Shown: positions 44,057 to 55,563, numbered from the stretch's first letter. The stretch is DNA of 64,000 nt from Kappaphycus alvarezii (GCA_002205965.3 NADL03000635.1:806001-870000), one strand, 5' to 3'. Notes: generated by a model not told the origin, from the sequence alone. Numbers and translations: made by a program.

Positions 44057-45502
44057 TTAGGCACGATGGGTGTCTCCAGCTGACATGTCCATCCGTCTAG
44101 CAACCGAGAAGTCCACAGACCCAGCTTTCTGAATAACACTCTCATTAACTGCTGAACGAGCGGTTGGATTCAGACCTTTGACAAAGTTGTGAATCAGAGA
44201 TTGCTCCGTGAATAAATCTGGACATACCAACGCGGCATCTTGTATATGATCGACAAACTCCGCTTCCGTCTCTCCATCCTTTTGACGCATTCTCGTGACT
44301 TTATTATATGCTGTGGCCAGAACTTCTTCGCTACAATACCTTTTGAGAAAATCGTGAACCACCATCGGCCAAGAGTTCGTTATGACGGCACCAGATCTAT
44401 TCCGGTTGGAGTAGGGCTGCCTCACTCCAGCGCTCGACTTCGTCATAGAAAATCGTCTTGCGTCCCCTTCCAAGAAAGTACTCAGAACCCAGACGGCCGC
44501 CCCTTCGTAAATGCCCAAGGTATCACAGTCATCTTTAAAGTTGCGCAGGAACGAAAGAAGTTGTATGCCATTTCTCCCGTCGAAGTTTTCAAGATGAGGA
44601 AACGAAACTCTAATAGACTGGGCCACTTTAGCCACCTGAGAAATTTCAGAAAACTAAAGGTTAGACCACATATCGACCAAGCGGTAGGCCGTATAAGACA
44701 TGAAATGCTGAAAAGGCTCTTGCAGGGTTTTCAAAGATGCTAGATCAGGGACCGCGGGCCCCAACTCGATATCCCTTGTAACAAATCGATATTCTTCTGC
44801 TGCCGTGCTGTATACTGCTTCGTCGTCTGTCAAGTTTCCGTAGCTGTCCCCCCTTCCATCGGATAATCCTTGAGGATGTAATATTGATGGCCTAGATCTT
44901 TGAGACGTCGTTGGCCTAGTTTGCTGGACAAGTTCCGATTCAGTTCCATGATGTTCATGGTTAGAGAGTTCTAGTGAACTATGATGAACTTTTTCAGTCC
45001 GAATTGTTCTTCGGATTCCTTCTACAATGGCCTTAAGTTCCTTCAAGCGAGGATCAAATCGATCACTTAGGGCCGCAAACAGTTGATCGTACAACGTTAC
45101 CTGTACGGAATGACTTAATTCGGCTGACAGAGAAAGAATTAATGTTTCCTGCATGGCAGTCTGGGACGTTATACGCTCCCGAGCCATTGCAACAAGAACT
45201 TCTCTCATAAAGCTTACGGTTATAAACTCATTGTTTGGCAGGAATCCACTGGAACTCTGGGTTGCGCGGTGAGACTGACCATCTCGAGCCTCTGCCGAAG
45301 AAGGTGATCTCAGGGGCTGCCCAGTCCGGACCTCAACCGGTGAAGGGGGACCCTCGGATGTACCCAGAGAATGCGGACTTACGGTTGCCGGTGCGACCGG
45401 AAGTGAGGTTTCTGTTGTCTCCGTAGGTGGCGATTGGAAAAAATCCTCTCTCTCGGATGACAAGGCCAAGAGTAGTTTGGCTGGTGAAGAAGGTGTTGAC
45501 AT
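44057..45502 (-). pseudogene. gag of gypsy element G4
   Basis: Two consecutive minus-strand frames: 45502-44654 (282 codons) and 44635-44057 (192 codons). The first starts with a Ser/Pro/Thr-rich region and has a helical middle (QVTLYDQLFAALSDRFDPRL). The second matches the retrotransposon Gag fold: FPHLENFDGRNGIQLLSFLR, YEGAAVWVLSTFLEGDARRF, VVHDFLKRYCSEEVLATAYN, KDGETEAEFVDHIQDAALVC and HNFVKGLNPTARSAV. A stop plus frame change near 44650 separates them. This protein would form the intracellular particle. Confidence 0.85.
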
Positions 45503-46260
45503 CGTCCCAGCAGTTGACTAAGTTACTGGAATCAACCCTTTAGTCCTTGGAAACCGTCTTGAGCGAGGAAGCCTTGGTTGATATTTGGAACGTTACTTTG
45601 CTACATTCGGGCTCAACCACTTGAGCAGCTCAGTTACTCGAGAAACCAAATTCGACGAAACGCACCTCCAGAAAAATCTTTCTCGATAAAACAAGCAATG
45701 TTAAGAAGCGGACAGGGGTCTATCTTGAGCTCTTCTCGGTCGGGAGACCTATCCTGAGCTCTTCTAGGTCTGAAGACCAATGTAGTAGTGTGGGGTTCGC
45801 CACTTTTACTCAGATGTGCGGAGCACATGTACCTCGCAGTATACGTACAAAAAGGTCTGAATACTGTTTCGGACAAATTAGGGTAGAATAAAGAGATAAC
45901 AAAGGAACTAAACAAGATGGGTATGGGTAGGTAGTGAGATCGGCGAGAGAAGCGTAGTGCTTGAGAAAACAAAGGTCGACTACCAAAACTGCCCACGTTT
46001 AGGGGACAAATCGCCTACCCGTGATATTGGGTCTAGGCCGGGTACGAAAGAATAAGTAGTAAGCTACAATAAAGGAAACTACTTGGCCGAATAACTGAAA
46101 AACGGGAAAAAGGCGGCCGGTATTGACTATTGTTTGTACGGAGCCCATGTCAGCGTGGCAATATTTGATGCTTATGAGTAATTTGGCCTCCTTTCGGCTC
46201 GTAATGGTGGCGGTTGTTGTTAGTTGGCTAGCGATTGGTCGAACGAGCGAGAAAGTTAAT
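45503..46260 (-). other. leader and probable 5' LTR of G4, limits not defined
   Basis: The region upstream of G4 gag should hold the primer-binding site and 5' LTR. TTTGGTTTCTCGAG (minus strand, about 45655-45642) may include the priming site. No second copy is present to set boundaries. It contains the tandem duplication at 45721-45779. Confidence 0.35.
45721..45779. repeat. two-copy 29-bp tandem duplication
   Basis: TATCTTGAGCTCTTCTCGG plus GTCGGGAGACC is followed by TATCCTGAGCTCTTCTAGG plus GTCTGAAGACC-like sequence. The copies differ at a few sites, so it is older than the one at 4490. Confidence 0.8.
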
Positions 46261-46398
46261 GATCTCGATAATCAGTTGACAGTAGATGATTGAGAAGACC
46301 CACCGTAATGAGGTGACTTGTGTCCTGAGTGCGGGCGGTTTGGAGAGTACGAAAGTCTTTGATGGCCACTGTGCCATGGTAAAACTACAGTACAGGTG

Positions 46399-46707
46399 TC
46401 ACCGGTGTAATATGGGTGGATGACCCGCGAAATTGGGGCACGGATACCAACTTCGGTCAGCCAGGGAAATGGCCACAAAAACGCCAAAACTTTGGTACCA
46501 TATGTCCTTTTCCTGAGGTAGAAGATGAAAAGCCTGCTCAACCCCATTATACCACAAGTAGCATGGGGTCATGTCATCAGTGAGGAGCGTTGCGTGTAGA
46601 AGGAACTGGGTGCCTTGTGGGGTACGTTGTGCCCTGTAGATGGTTCCGTCGGGGTGTTTCCATATGGGGATGATTGTCGTTCCTTCTGTAGGTAGTGACC
46701 TTGTCAA
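46399..46707 (-). CDS. short unknown ORF
   Basis: A 102-codon open frame with balanced composition (TTIIPIWKHPDGTIYRAQRT, CYLWYNGVEQAFHLLPQEKD) that looks like real protein, yet matches nothing I know. It sits between the G4 leader and RLE-B fragments. An exon of a host gene, or a piece of an unrecognised element, are both possible. Confidence 0.25.
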   Translation of the reverse strand: MTRSLPTEGTTIIPIWKHPDGTIYRAQRTPQGTQFLLHATLLTDDMTPCYLWYNGVEQAFHLLPQEKDIWYQSFGVFVAISLADRSWYPCPNFAGHPPILHR

Positions 46708-46784
46708 ATAGAGGTATCGCTATAGTAGATGGACTTACGATTTCCTTCTAGGTTTCCCACTACAGCCATGAGACGTACTGGAAG

Positions 46785-46878
46785 GTTAAAAGAAGTCCTC
46801 ACTCAAAGGTACGCCGCAGCGGCATCAATGTCCAATGCCGCCTGCCTGATGGCCGAAGTCCGGCCCGTTTTTTAGAGT
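46785..46878 (+). pseudogene. RLE-B C-terminal fragment
   Basis: The frame VLTQRYAAAASMSNAACLMA ends in a stop at about 46876, matching the C-terminus of the RLE-B family. Only about 90 bases are preserved, and the piece is 5' truncated. Confidence 0.6.
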
Positions 46879-47015
46879 GAAGTGGCCACTCCGCTAACCC
46901 CGAACTCTGTTAGTTCACACCCACTAATCACAACCCCTAATGGAACGTATGGCCTCACTTCAAGAAATTGCATTACATTCCAAATAAGGGGGAACGATGT
47001 TGGGCCAAATGGGGT

Positions 47016-47340
47016 TTACTTGAATAGTTTGGTACACTTAATTTTCCTGATAAGGGATATTTGTTGAGTGGTTACTGCGAGTAGTGTAATGGTTAGGATC
47101 TCTGCGAAAACATTGCTACTGCTGGGTCTGCAGTAAGAGCACAGTTCAGTGAGCTTTCCAGCCAACATAAACGTGGCTGAGAGCCCTTGCAGCAGGCACG
47201 CGGCGTCGGATGTGACCAACAACGTGGGATGTCGCTGAAGGGGAATGGCCCGCACCTTGGAGTATTAATCCATACCTCGGCTGGCTACAGAACGTGTGAC
47301 TTCCGTTATGAGAGGAAACGCGTCGGGTTGCCACTTTTAG
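47016..47340 (-). pseudogene. RLE-B C-terminal fragment, opposite strand
   Basis: On the minus strand VRAIPLQRH-type sequence continues to LLVTSDAACLLQGLSATF and about 45 more codons before a stop. The segment upstream (47340-47255) is frame-broken. The two RLE-B fragments face each other across 140 bases. Confidence 0.6.
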
Positions 47341-47559
47341 ATATACACCCTGCTAAGGAGCACTGCAATAACTTTCATTCAGTGCTCAGACCACAGAAGC
47401 AGTCAACAGTTAGTTCAATTATTCAGTGAGCTCCTCTCTTTAGTTCAGATCCTTTCTGTGGTGCAACACCTCTTTTTAGTGCAATAATTTCTTCTCCCCC
47501 TTAGTTCATCTACTCTACAGCAACTATAGTCTAGTCCTACTCTGGCTCTATACATAAAG

Positions 47560-48640
47560 GACCCAGTACATCGAGTAGCGGACAGACTGGGCATAAGCAT
47601 ATGCAGCACTCCACAGCATCTCAACTACTTCGCCACTCCAGCCGACGTCCCCAATGGACCCAAATTCCGGAATATACGTCCTGGAAAACGCGTCAGGAGT
47701 GAGTTGCAAAACACTTCCAGCCAACACTTGACCAGACTTGAAATACCACATTACGGTATGCCAAGCCTAGCCAGTTGACTGACACGTGTATTCTAATTAT
47801 TTATTCTGGCGTTATCGAAACAATGACCGAGATAAGAACCCTCCCCATCACTGTACCTGCCGAGTGGCTGGGCAAAGAAGAACCAGCTTCTCGTTCGCAT
47901 ACATCATCTATGGATACGGAAGAAAATTTGAGCCCACCCGCTGTTCATCCAAATTGCATAGTCGTCGGAAGCTAACCGTCACCTCTGATATCTACAAGGT
48001 CATCCTCTCGCAATATTCGCACTTTATCATCTCTGCTCAATACTACGAAAAACTCTACTTGTTATACAGCCCGCGTCCCAATCTCTGTTCATCCGCTAGC
48101 GCGCGCGTCTCTTCGCAACACTACCACCAACGTAGCTACAAGAACGTTCAAAAACTGGAAACTATCACTGTCTGAAGCACATGGACGATAGAGAAAATTG
48201 TCACCGCTTTCGCATCTCCGAGTTGCGCATCGCTAAGAACCGCGGTCTTCGCACTACTAGAATTCAGCACGTGCATCTATCCCCTTCACGACGCACCTCC
48301 ACTCCCAAATTCCGCTATTTCTTCTGCGACAAACAATTTTTTACCGCTCTCCTCCTCTACGACCACGTCATCTCCTAGGAACAACGTAACACCTACGCCG
48401 AGCGACATACCCATTTTTTTCTCGCTTTATGACATAACACTCCAGCCCACGTGCAACTTTAAACTCCATTGTAAAAGCACTTTACTGTACTGTAACGTCG
48501 TAGAAAAATTGAAGAGTGGTTTTTTTGTTTTTCTATTTTAATTTACTTCAAGTTCAATTGTTTTCATCATTTATTTTTTCGAAAACTAATTACTTGAAAT
48601 ATAGTATTTCAGCCTTGGCTCAAGTGCATAAATTAGCTCA
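47560..48640 (+). other. weak plus-strand ORFs, nature unknown
   Basis: Three short frames (47775-47975, 47786-48175, 48181-48378) overlap or abut. RVSSQHYHQRSYKNVQKLE and HRFRISELRIAKNRGLRTTR are basic. No motif is recognised. They could be pieces of one gag-like coding region leading into 48646-49834. The last 200 bases are AT-rich and empty. Confidence 0.2.
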
Positions 48641-48645
48641 TCAAA

Positions 48646-49834
48646 CTATTTTTGATTACTGGAACACGTGACTGTAACTCTCAAATAGGATCCTCGCCTA
48701 ATACACGAAGTGGGACTCGCCGTACACAAGCAAACGTACGGGAGACTACAGAAACCTCTGATAAAACAGCCACTGCTAAGTACTTGCCGTACACAAGCAA
48801 GCAGCCAGAAAGATACAGTAACTACCGGTACATCGACTACCACTTCTAAACCCACACCATCTACAAGCATTGATTATCTTGCCCCGGATATTTCCGACAT
48901 AGTTACGTACGGGGCAGATATACTATGTACTCAAGCTGCCGCCAGCCTTAGCTCGGAACCCGGACCTTCTTCCTCTGGAAAAGATCCTGAACTAAAAAAC
49001 CGTCCTTCGAACCACTTGCCTCCTAAAAAGAAAACCCGTCCCGTATACCACAACCAGGGATGAAAAGACGCTCATTTCAAAACAAAAATCATCTCAATAC
49101 AGCCTACGTGCGCAATTTGATCCAAATAAACCCTCATTAGCACCAAATCTTCACCAAAATCAACAATTTTTTGCCTTCTTCCACAGCTTAAGTTTTGCAA
49201 CGGAAGAGAAAGAAGTAGTTTTTTTACCTTATCCGTCGTTAAGAAAGCGATAATAACCTGTTCGATGAAGAACTTCGTCAAACACTGGCGAATAGTTTTC
49301 AATATCAGCTAATTTTTTCGAAATCTATTATTCGAAACTCACGAGTACTTGCTATTTCCTGCATTTCTGCGAAACGAGTTATATAACAGTCGTAAAAATT
49401 TACCAAGGACTAGTCTCCGACGTTTATACACACTATACAGTGAAAAAACTTGCTCTATGGCAAATAAATACATCAATATACTTCTCAACGCCAAATCCCT
49501 GCACAATATCATCCAGTTAGACACCAAGACTGCAAAAACTCCTCACAAAGCATCTCATAAACCGATTAAAACTGACTTCACCAAGATCGAATCAGCGATG
49601 TCCGCTGGATTCAACCAACACAGCCGTACATTTTCTTGAAGTATGCACGAAAGCTTCCAACTGTTTGTTCAGGAATACAACTACGCTTGTGGAGACTTCA
49701 ACCTTACGCCGGAACAAAAAATGTAATTTCTGCGTCTACTATTCACTGCAAGCGCCACGAAATACTACCAAACACACTTTGAAGGACAAGTACAGCACTT
49801 TGAGGAAGCTATAGCAATTATAGATGGGTAATGT
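48646..49834 (+). pseudogene. retroelement gag remnant, family unknown
   Basis: A Ser/Thr/Pro-rich frame (48710-49063) ends with a basic tail (KKKTRPVYHNQG). After an AT-rich gap, 49349-49639 and its continuation to 49834 give FQLFVQEYNYACGDFNLTPE and FLRLLFTASATKYYQTHFEG, then EEAIAIIDG. The last part fits the helical core of LTR-retrotransposon Gag proteins (Leu-Thr-x-Glu-Gln-Lys, Phe-Leu-x-x-Leu-Phe, Ala-x-x-Tyr-Tyr). TAG/TGA and frame changes break it. No zinc knuckle is seen before the C2 gag begins on the other strand. Confidence 0.45.
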
Positions 49835-50211
49835 TACAGAATTACGGCCCGAAAACGCCTATTTCGCTTTTTATTCAATTTTTTATTTCAGAAGTTCGAG
49901 TTGAAATGACTTACCCACAGCGCAACGCTGGATGAATCCCATAGCATGATCTCAGAATATTGATCCCGAGCCCTTCCTCATTGCGAGAGTGAAGGAGAAA
50001 AGTGGAGTACTTGCAAAACGCAGTCAGAAGGTTTGACTGAGCACGCGAAAATCTCGTTCGCGCCACTTCTACGGCAATGAAATACCACCACATGTACACG
50101 CAGCTAGTTGCACCATTAGAAATATGGAAGAAACCCGATTTTTAGTCCAATCAGTCTATCTAGGGCAATCACTCTGGATAAAACCCTAAAACCCCCTTTT
50201 TCCATATCGGC

Positions 50212-50700
50212 TTATTCATTGTGCTTCGGAGATGCAGAAACCAAAATAGGTACAGGCCGATTTGAATTAATTTTCGAGTTAGTCAGGAATATTAATGATG
50301 TTAGTGCTTTAGATAATTTTGAAGTGCCATTAGATATGAAATCGGGTAGGTTGAACATCAAACCGTGATTCAAATAGTGTAAAAGACTCATAATCACCAC
50401 GAGTAGTGTGCAAAAGATCCAGAAATTTATGGAATGTATCTGATATTCATGGCGGAGAATACACCTTATTAATACCATCGGCAATCGCCAATGCACCATT
50501 TTTAGATTAAATTTCTGTATCTGGAAATTTCTTACAGATGTCAAGAGCTTGTCTATACAATTGTGATTATAAAACAAGACCTTGTACTGTTTTCGGAACC
50601 TTATTATTAGATTCTGGTAATAAATTTGAGACAATTTTTCCGTTTGTGTAAAGCATCAAAATATTTTTCCTGAGGTCCTTCACCATCCGTCCGTGGGGCC
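50212..50700 (-). pseudogene. gag of copia element C2 (5' part)
   Basis: In alternating minus-strand frames the sequence gives YRQALDICKKFPDTEI, GALAIADGINKVY, SDTFHKFLDLLHTTRGDYES, FESRFDVQPTRFH and SKLSKALTSLIFLTNSKI. This resembles the Gag of a copia subgroup, including its Arg-Gly-Asp-x-Glu-Ser-Phe turn and the Ser-Lys-Leu-x-Lys/Glu-Ala-Leu helix. It lies just downstream (minus strand) of the LTR at 50763-51367, so this is the 5' end of a C2 copy. The body beyond 50212 is missing. Confidence 0.6.
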
Positions 50701-50762
50701 GTTCTGAGATCACATGAAACTTTCGGCCTTGAAAGAAGTTCGGGGCGATCTGGGCCCATGAC

Positions 50763-51367
50763 TGTAAAAATTAAATAATATGCGTAGATCCAAAATAAAT
50801 AGTTCGAAATAAATGAATAATAAATTACCAGAATAGGATTGAGAAAAATGATAAAACGAAAACTAATATTTATTGATCGAAAGGGATAGTTCGATTGCTT
50901 GGAGGCTTGCTAAAACTATATAAATGCCTAAGAATATTTATAATATATATCAGAATAGAAAGCTTCAAAGATGATTCCAGCAGTATAATAATTATTGCAG
51001 ACCAAACTCATGCCCAATAATAAATACAGAATAATCATCCATGGGAGCATTAATCCAAATAATAATTTACCGACAATATAATACCAGTAATTATAACTGC
51101 AGAATATAAAAACCAACTGAAAGACATAAGAATTTCTTCACGTGTAATACAGTAAAAAAAATGGATCAGTGAAAAATTGATAAAAAAGTTTTCGATGATT
51201 CACAATAAAAAAAATTGGTGACCTCTGAAAAAAAAATCCATGGATAAAAATTGTGTAGAACAATTTTCATCACATTCTTTGTAACAATTTTTCATCAATG
51301 CACCCGATATTGAAAACCAATTAAATAGTTTTCCAATGCTTGTAATCTTATATTTCCAATTTTCACA
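50763..51367 (-). repeat. 5' LTR of copia element C2
   Basis: Plus-strand ends are TGTAAAAATTAAAT and CAATTTTCACA. It is collinear with 21171-21728 with several small indels. On the minus strand it is followed after one or two bases by CATGGGCCCAGATCG, a candidate primer-binding site, and then by gag. Its right flank (GGCTGACAAG) is not the polypurine sequence seen at 21729, consistent with a 5' LTR. Confidence 0.75.
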
Positions 51368-51553
51368 GGCTGACAAGACAAGGGAGAAAACAGAAAAGGG
51401 ATGCGGCTGTTTCAGGACGGAGAAAACTAATAGGTGACAGATTGCAGTACTGAAATGATAGGGTGAGGCCGATCAAACCCATTGCACTGAAATATGCATG
51501 CACGGTAGCCTGAGGGCCAATGACTGTTGCACCCAAGTTATTCATTCTTCCAG

Positions 51554-51730
51554 TCGAGCTTCCACCCTTCAGCAGGAGCTCCGCGATTTCGTTACCCGTT
51601 TTGCGTTTAGTCTTTAAACGATACAGGCGCGAAAGGTTTCCACACGCCGCCTGCATTCGTAGTCAATTTCTGCATGCCCTCCTCACGGTTCTGTGCCATA
51701 CTCTATACAACTCGTAAAGATTTACTACCC
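51554..51730 (+). pseudogene. RLE-A C-terminal end and 3' UTR, copy 6
   Basis: One frame reads QQELRDFVTRFAFSL, a stop, then TIQARKVSTRRLHS and the final stop. It matches the end of the copy at 16025-16130. The homology continues through the untranslated part (GTAGTCAATTTCTGCATGCC) to about 51730, in inverse orientation to 15960-16060. Confidence 0.75.
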
Positions 51731-52084
51731 CTAGTCTCGGAAAACAGCCGCCCTACATCCCAAATCAGAAAAGCACCTCATATTTCCTGCTCACACTTGC
51801 TGGTGGAGTGGAGCTCCATCTGCGTCTGCTGCAACATTTCACATATATGTGCACTAAACACTCGTCTTCCCCTTTATGCAACTCATTATGTCTCGAAAAC
51901 CCCGATAAGCGCTTCACGAAATATAGCACACTTCATTGACACTACGAGGCCTGCTAACTAAACACAAGAGCATTTACGCCTAAACTCTACTGGTGCTCGT
52001 CGAGTGATCTACGTTCTTCGTTGCACCCCGTCGCGTCTCTCCATCTCCGGATCAGAGGCCTTCGACTCTGGACTGTAAAGAATG

Positions 52085-52440
52085 TGATAGGGGTGAAACG
52101 TCGGAAAAAGAGATAGTCAGAACCAACTGCCCCAAGAAGGAGATTTTACAAAGGAAAAGAAGGCTACCGTGATAAAGTTGACCTAACAGAAAGAGATGGG
52201 TCAAGACGACAGTTGAGAGGGCTACAAGAGAGTATAAAAGGAGCAAGTTCTACCAGTTATGCTCGGTGAACAGCTCAAAAAACGTTTCTTGGTTCTGAAT
52301 TTGACTCTTGACTTCCTACCTACTTGGGACTTGACTTCAAGTTGTTTACAATTTTGCTTGGGCTCTCCTAGAGGAAACAATTTACTTAGTTTTTATTGAA
52401 TTTTCGGCTAATCATAAATTCTCAAACGAACATACTAACA
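52085..52440 (-). repeat. LTR of the G2 gypsy family, minus strand
   Basis: The reverse complement matches 34100-34453, including AGTCAAGTCCCAAGTAG, TTTTATACTCTCTTGTAGCC, GGTAGCCTTCTTT and the terminal CCCCTATCA (ending at 52085). The U3 part extends to about 52440. No gag follows, so it is a solo LTR. The flanks of the sharply defined side give no clear duplication. Confidence 0.8.
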
Positions 52441-53206
52441 GCCTTAAAATCCATTAAAGGGAATTAAGTGAACAAGAAAGACTAATTGTAGATAATATCA
52501 GGATAAATATCTAAATTTACTCCTCATGATCTCAGTCCTCAAGATCAGAACAAAAAATTGCTACAATAAATCCATACCTCAAATGCGGTCCATAAATATT
52601 CTTTCGAATGGTTCACAGCTTTTCATGGCCTCCAAATTCAATATATAGATAACTAAAAATATAACTATTCAGCTTTATGAATGGTGCCTCCGGGCAACCC
52701 TTCTTATCTCCTTATATACAGTTACAAAATAAAGAAATCTGTGGCACCTGAGCAGTAACTATGCCAGCGCAGTACTACTATTTCACAATGCACAGCATCC
52801 CTCTAAAGTTACTTGAAAAAAAATTTGTTAACATAGTTCCTGGGCGGCCAACGCAGCATACCAACTCAGCCAGTGCAGCATTACAGCTCAGAGAGCACTG
52901 AAAAGTTTTTTGTTCGCCGGGTTTGATGATATAAAGCCCTCTCGCTCAACAATGTCCGGTACTTCCCTATTTTTCTTCTGTCTCAATGAGAGTTTTTTCT
53001 CTAATTTCTATAATATAAGCCCTTTTAAACGTATAAGTATGCGGTTCATTGCCAACAAGATGTTCCAAAAAGTAATTTCGCGTCATTGGGGTTTCCCTTC
53101 CTACCATGGTTTCCTGTGTAGAGTTGATAACCTCAAAATAAGTCTGAATAAACTCTTCTTACGTGACTATTCTGATTCTACCAAAAGTGAAAAAATATAC
53201 GTGATA
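52441..53206. other. no recognised gene
   Basis: AT-rich sequence with one plus-strand frame at 52910-53248 (112 codons, aromatic-rich, no known motif) that overlaps the G5 integrase end. I see no repeat termini. Confidence 0.4.
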
Positions 53207-54190
53207 TTAGAACTCGTCTGGGAAATTCTGAGAAATGGATTTCGATAAGAGAAGAAGACACACAGCAAGAGAAATGAGTCTCCGTATGACCAATGCGGTC
53301 CAATTCACAGCCTGTTGTATTGCTTTCACATGTATAAGAAGTGCTCTAAAGCCGACTGAAAAGGTTCTGATGGGATGTCCTGTACTATCGTTTCTTGCCT
53401 GCGTTAACGCGAGCCGTGGTGTACAACGTTCTTTGGTTAGCAGCTCGAAACGTCCACTCTCCTCATGGATATTATTTGTTTCTATGTCCTTCTCTAGCAT
53501 TCTAGGAACCCTTACGTAAATTATTGCAAATGGTGAGCGTCCACTTTTTCCTCTTCTTCGGTGATAACCGTAAATTAACTTTGGTAAGTCATCTTCCCAT
53601 TGGACTTCCTTCTCCGACATGGTTTCCAATGTTGCTCGTTTGATGGTCGCAACCCTTCCTTCTGCTTTCCTGTTTGACTTAGAAGCGTAAGAAAGAACTT
53701 TTTTCAATTGAATATCTTTCTATTTCAAAAAATTTAGCACTGAAGTTTCAGTTCCAAACGTGTGTCATCCGAGATGATATCTTTTGAAAGACAAAACGAC
53801 TCCATTATTTATTTTTCGATGAACGTTGGGACCACATTAGCACTCGCCTCCTCAACTATAACGGCTACATATCATTCAGTAAGGTTTTCCACACCACAAG
53901 GAGATATTTGTTTCCAGAAAACTTTTCCTTGAATGGACCAGCAAAGTCAATTAAGAAGATCCCAAAGACCAGAAAGTGCAAATCTTAGATTAATCTAGTT
54001 CTTTCGGATTGGAGTAGATTTTTGAAAGTTGTCACAGCTTTTCAAGAAATTATAGACGTCCTCATGGATACTAGGCCACTAAAATCTTTCTATAACGAAT
54101 TGATTGGTGGTTTCGAGATCCGAATGCCCTAAAGCATCATGGAAAGTCCCCAAGTTCTTTATTATGTCGTTCATTGTAGTGCAATGTACT
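53207..54190 (-). pseudogene. integrase fragment of gypsy element G5
   Basis: On the minus strand from 54190: FHDALGHSDLETTNQFVIE, then stops and VYNFLKSCDNFQKSTP, the HHCC region in which the last Cys has become Phe. After several frame changes, SNRKAEGRVATIKRATL contains the catalytic Glu. EDDLPKLIYGYHRRRGKSGR, SPFAIIYVRVPRM and a C-terminal region follow down to 53207. The element is interrupted at 54217 by the LTR of G3, so its upstream pol would lie beyond the 5' end of G3, outside the window. Confidence 0.75.
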
Positions 54191-54216
54191 GAACTGGACC
54201 TAGAAAGATAACGCTC

Positions 54217-54942
54217 TGTAATGCGTAAAGCGATGACTACCCGGTGTTGGACGCCACTTTCTCTTTATTTTTTCTGCAGGGTAGTAGATCGAGAGTTCTA
54301 GCAACTCAATTGGTAGAGGCTTTGAAAAGCAAGGGGCAACCATGGGCAAAAGAGAGTTGATACGACCTCTGCATAAGATAACACGAAGGGCAAGAGCCAC
54401 CGATACTCGTCCTTGGCGCAACAGGACACAAGCGATACACGTCCTCCGTATAGGGACAAAAAAACTTAAAAAGTACAAACCTGAACAATGAACAGGGTAT
54501 TAAGCCAAGTTGGCGGCCAGGGGCCGAGGGGGATTGATAATACTTTAGCTGCAAGCACAAGAACCTTTGCGAAAAGGGGCGTGACGTTGTTGGAGCAACA
54601 ACTAGAGCCAAACCAAACAACGGTGAAGAAATCGGTACCTTCGGTACCCGTTTAATCGTGTTAGCACTGAGGCCAAACAATAAATACTAAGTTAGAAGTT
54701 AGCTCGTTAAGCAAGATTACTAGTTAGGATACTCGTCGCTCTGTTTGCGTGTTAGCAATAAATAAATATCAGGGTCATTAAGGGGACCACTACTAGGCCT
54801 AGTTGGGTCAGTTTACTGTAAAGAGTCACTGTGAGGGTGCTAACAAAAGATGCGCCGCGTGCTTTCACCATGATGCTCGAAGAATAAATACAAAATTACG
54901 GAAGTAGAACAATTAAATCAATTACGGTGCTATTTCATTACA
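54217..54942 (-). repeat. 3' LTR of gypsy element G3
   Basis: The ends form a 7-base inverted repeat, TGTAATG...CATTACA, and a polypurine tract abuts the minus-strand start. Its length is 726 bases. It interrupts the integrase of G5. The five bases on the outside are CGCTC, so the same five bases should flank the 5' LTR beyond 64000. An internal GTTAGCAC/GTGCTAAC inverted pair lies at about 54660 and 54837. Confidence 0.75.
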
Positions 54943-54957
54943 TCCCCACCTTTGGAG
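54943..54957 (-). other. polypurine tract of G3
   Basis: On the minus strand CCAAAGGTGGGGA abuts TGTAATGAAATAGC, the LTR start. The composition and place are typical. Confidence 0.75.
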
Positions 54958-55041
54958 CGCTAAGGCTCTGGCAATACGTTTGCATTTGTCTGGTTACGAA
55001 AAGCAAAGCGTGGCCTTTTCGCCGAGTGTTTCAAAACAAAG

Positions 55042-55563
55042 TTGTACCCGTGGTCAGGTGTTTGGTGGCTCGAAAATCTCGAGGGTATGACCGAGTATGA
55101 GCAAGATCAATTTGACGAATTTTGGCGTAAGGCCTTTCTCCAACAAGATCGTTTACGATCAGTTCCTGCTGTCCACGTCCCAAATTGTCTCACTCCATCC
55201 TCCACGGATGGGCGTTCAAATTTGGAAAGTCTCGAGAAGATTTCTTCGTTACCTGTTGAAGGCAATAATTTGTTCAGTAGACTCCCGCCAGGTCGACGGA
55301 AAATTTTGTCAAGGGCGTCGTTGTCAATTTCTCAGGAGGTTTCTTATGTTTTGAAAATAAAAAAATTGTCAAAAGACCAAGGCGGCTGGCGCCAAAAACG
55401 TGGACAGCTCGGACGGGGCGTGCAAAAAATGTTCGTTGGGCGACGCGTTACTGTAATTCGACCAACAGGTACATTTGTGCCGCCGAGAAAATCGGTATTT
55501 CAACATGCCTGTGGCAAATCGCTTCAGTCGCATCGATCTCTACAACAATCACTTCATTCGTAA
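55042..55563 (+). CDS. antisense ORF next to the G3 LTR, unknown
   Basis: An open frame of 173 codons begins 100 bases from the LTR edge on the strand opposite to G3 pol. It starts with an acidic, aromatic helix (GMTEYEQDQFDEFWRKAF), has a Ser/Leu-rich middle and a basic end (KLSKDQGGWRQKRGQLGRG, FVGRRVTVIRPTGTFVP). The internal Met in EGMTEYEQ may be the true start. I could not align it to the equivalent G1 region, which has no long open frame. It may be the first part of the same antisense gene as 55615-56529. Confidence 0.4.
   Translation: MYPWSGVWWLENLEGMTEYEQDQFDEFWRKAFLQQDRLRSVPAVHVPNCLTPSSTDGRSNLESLEKISSLPVEGNNLFSRLPPGRRKILSRASLSISQEVSYVLKIKKLSKDQGGWRQKRGQLGRGVQKMFVGRRVTVIRPTGTFVPPRKSVFQHACGKSLQSHRSLQQSLHS

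Noticed and set aside
47072..47136. tRNA-like sequence: complementary TTACTGC and GCAGTAA ends with an A-box-like TAGTGTAATGG
   Set aside because: It is only 65 bases, with no B box and no T arm or proper anticodon stem. It overlaps the RLE-B tail on the other strand. It may be a chance match.
51363..51656. Minus-strand ORF of 97 codons
   Set aside because: Its second half is antisense to the RLE-A end, and the first half overlaps the C2 LTR edge. No motif supports it.
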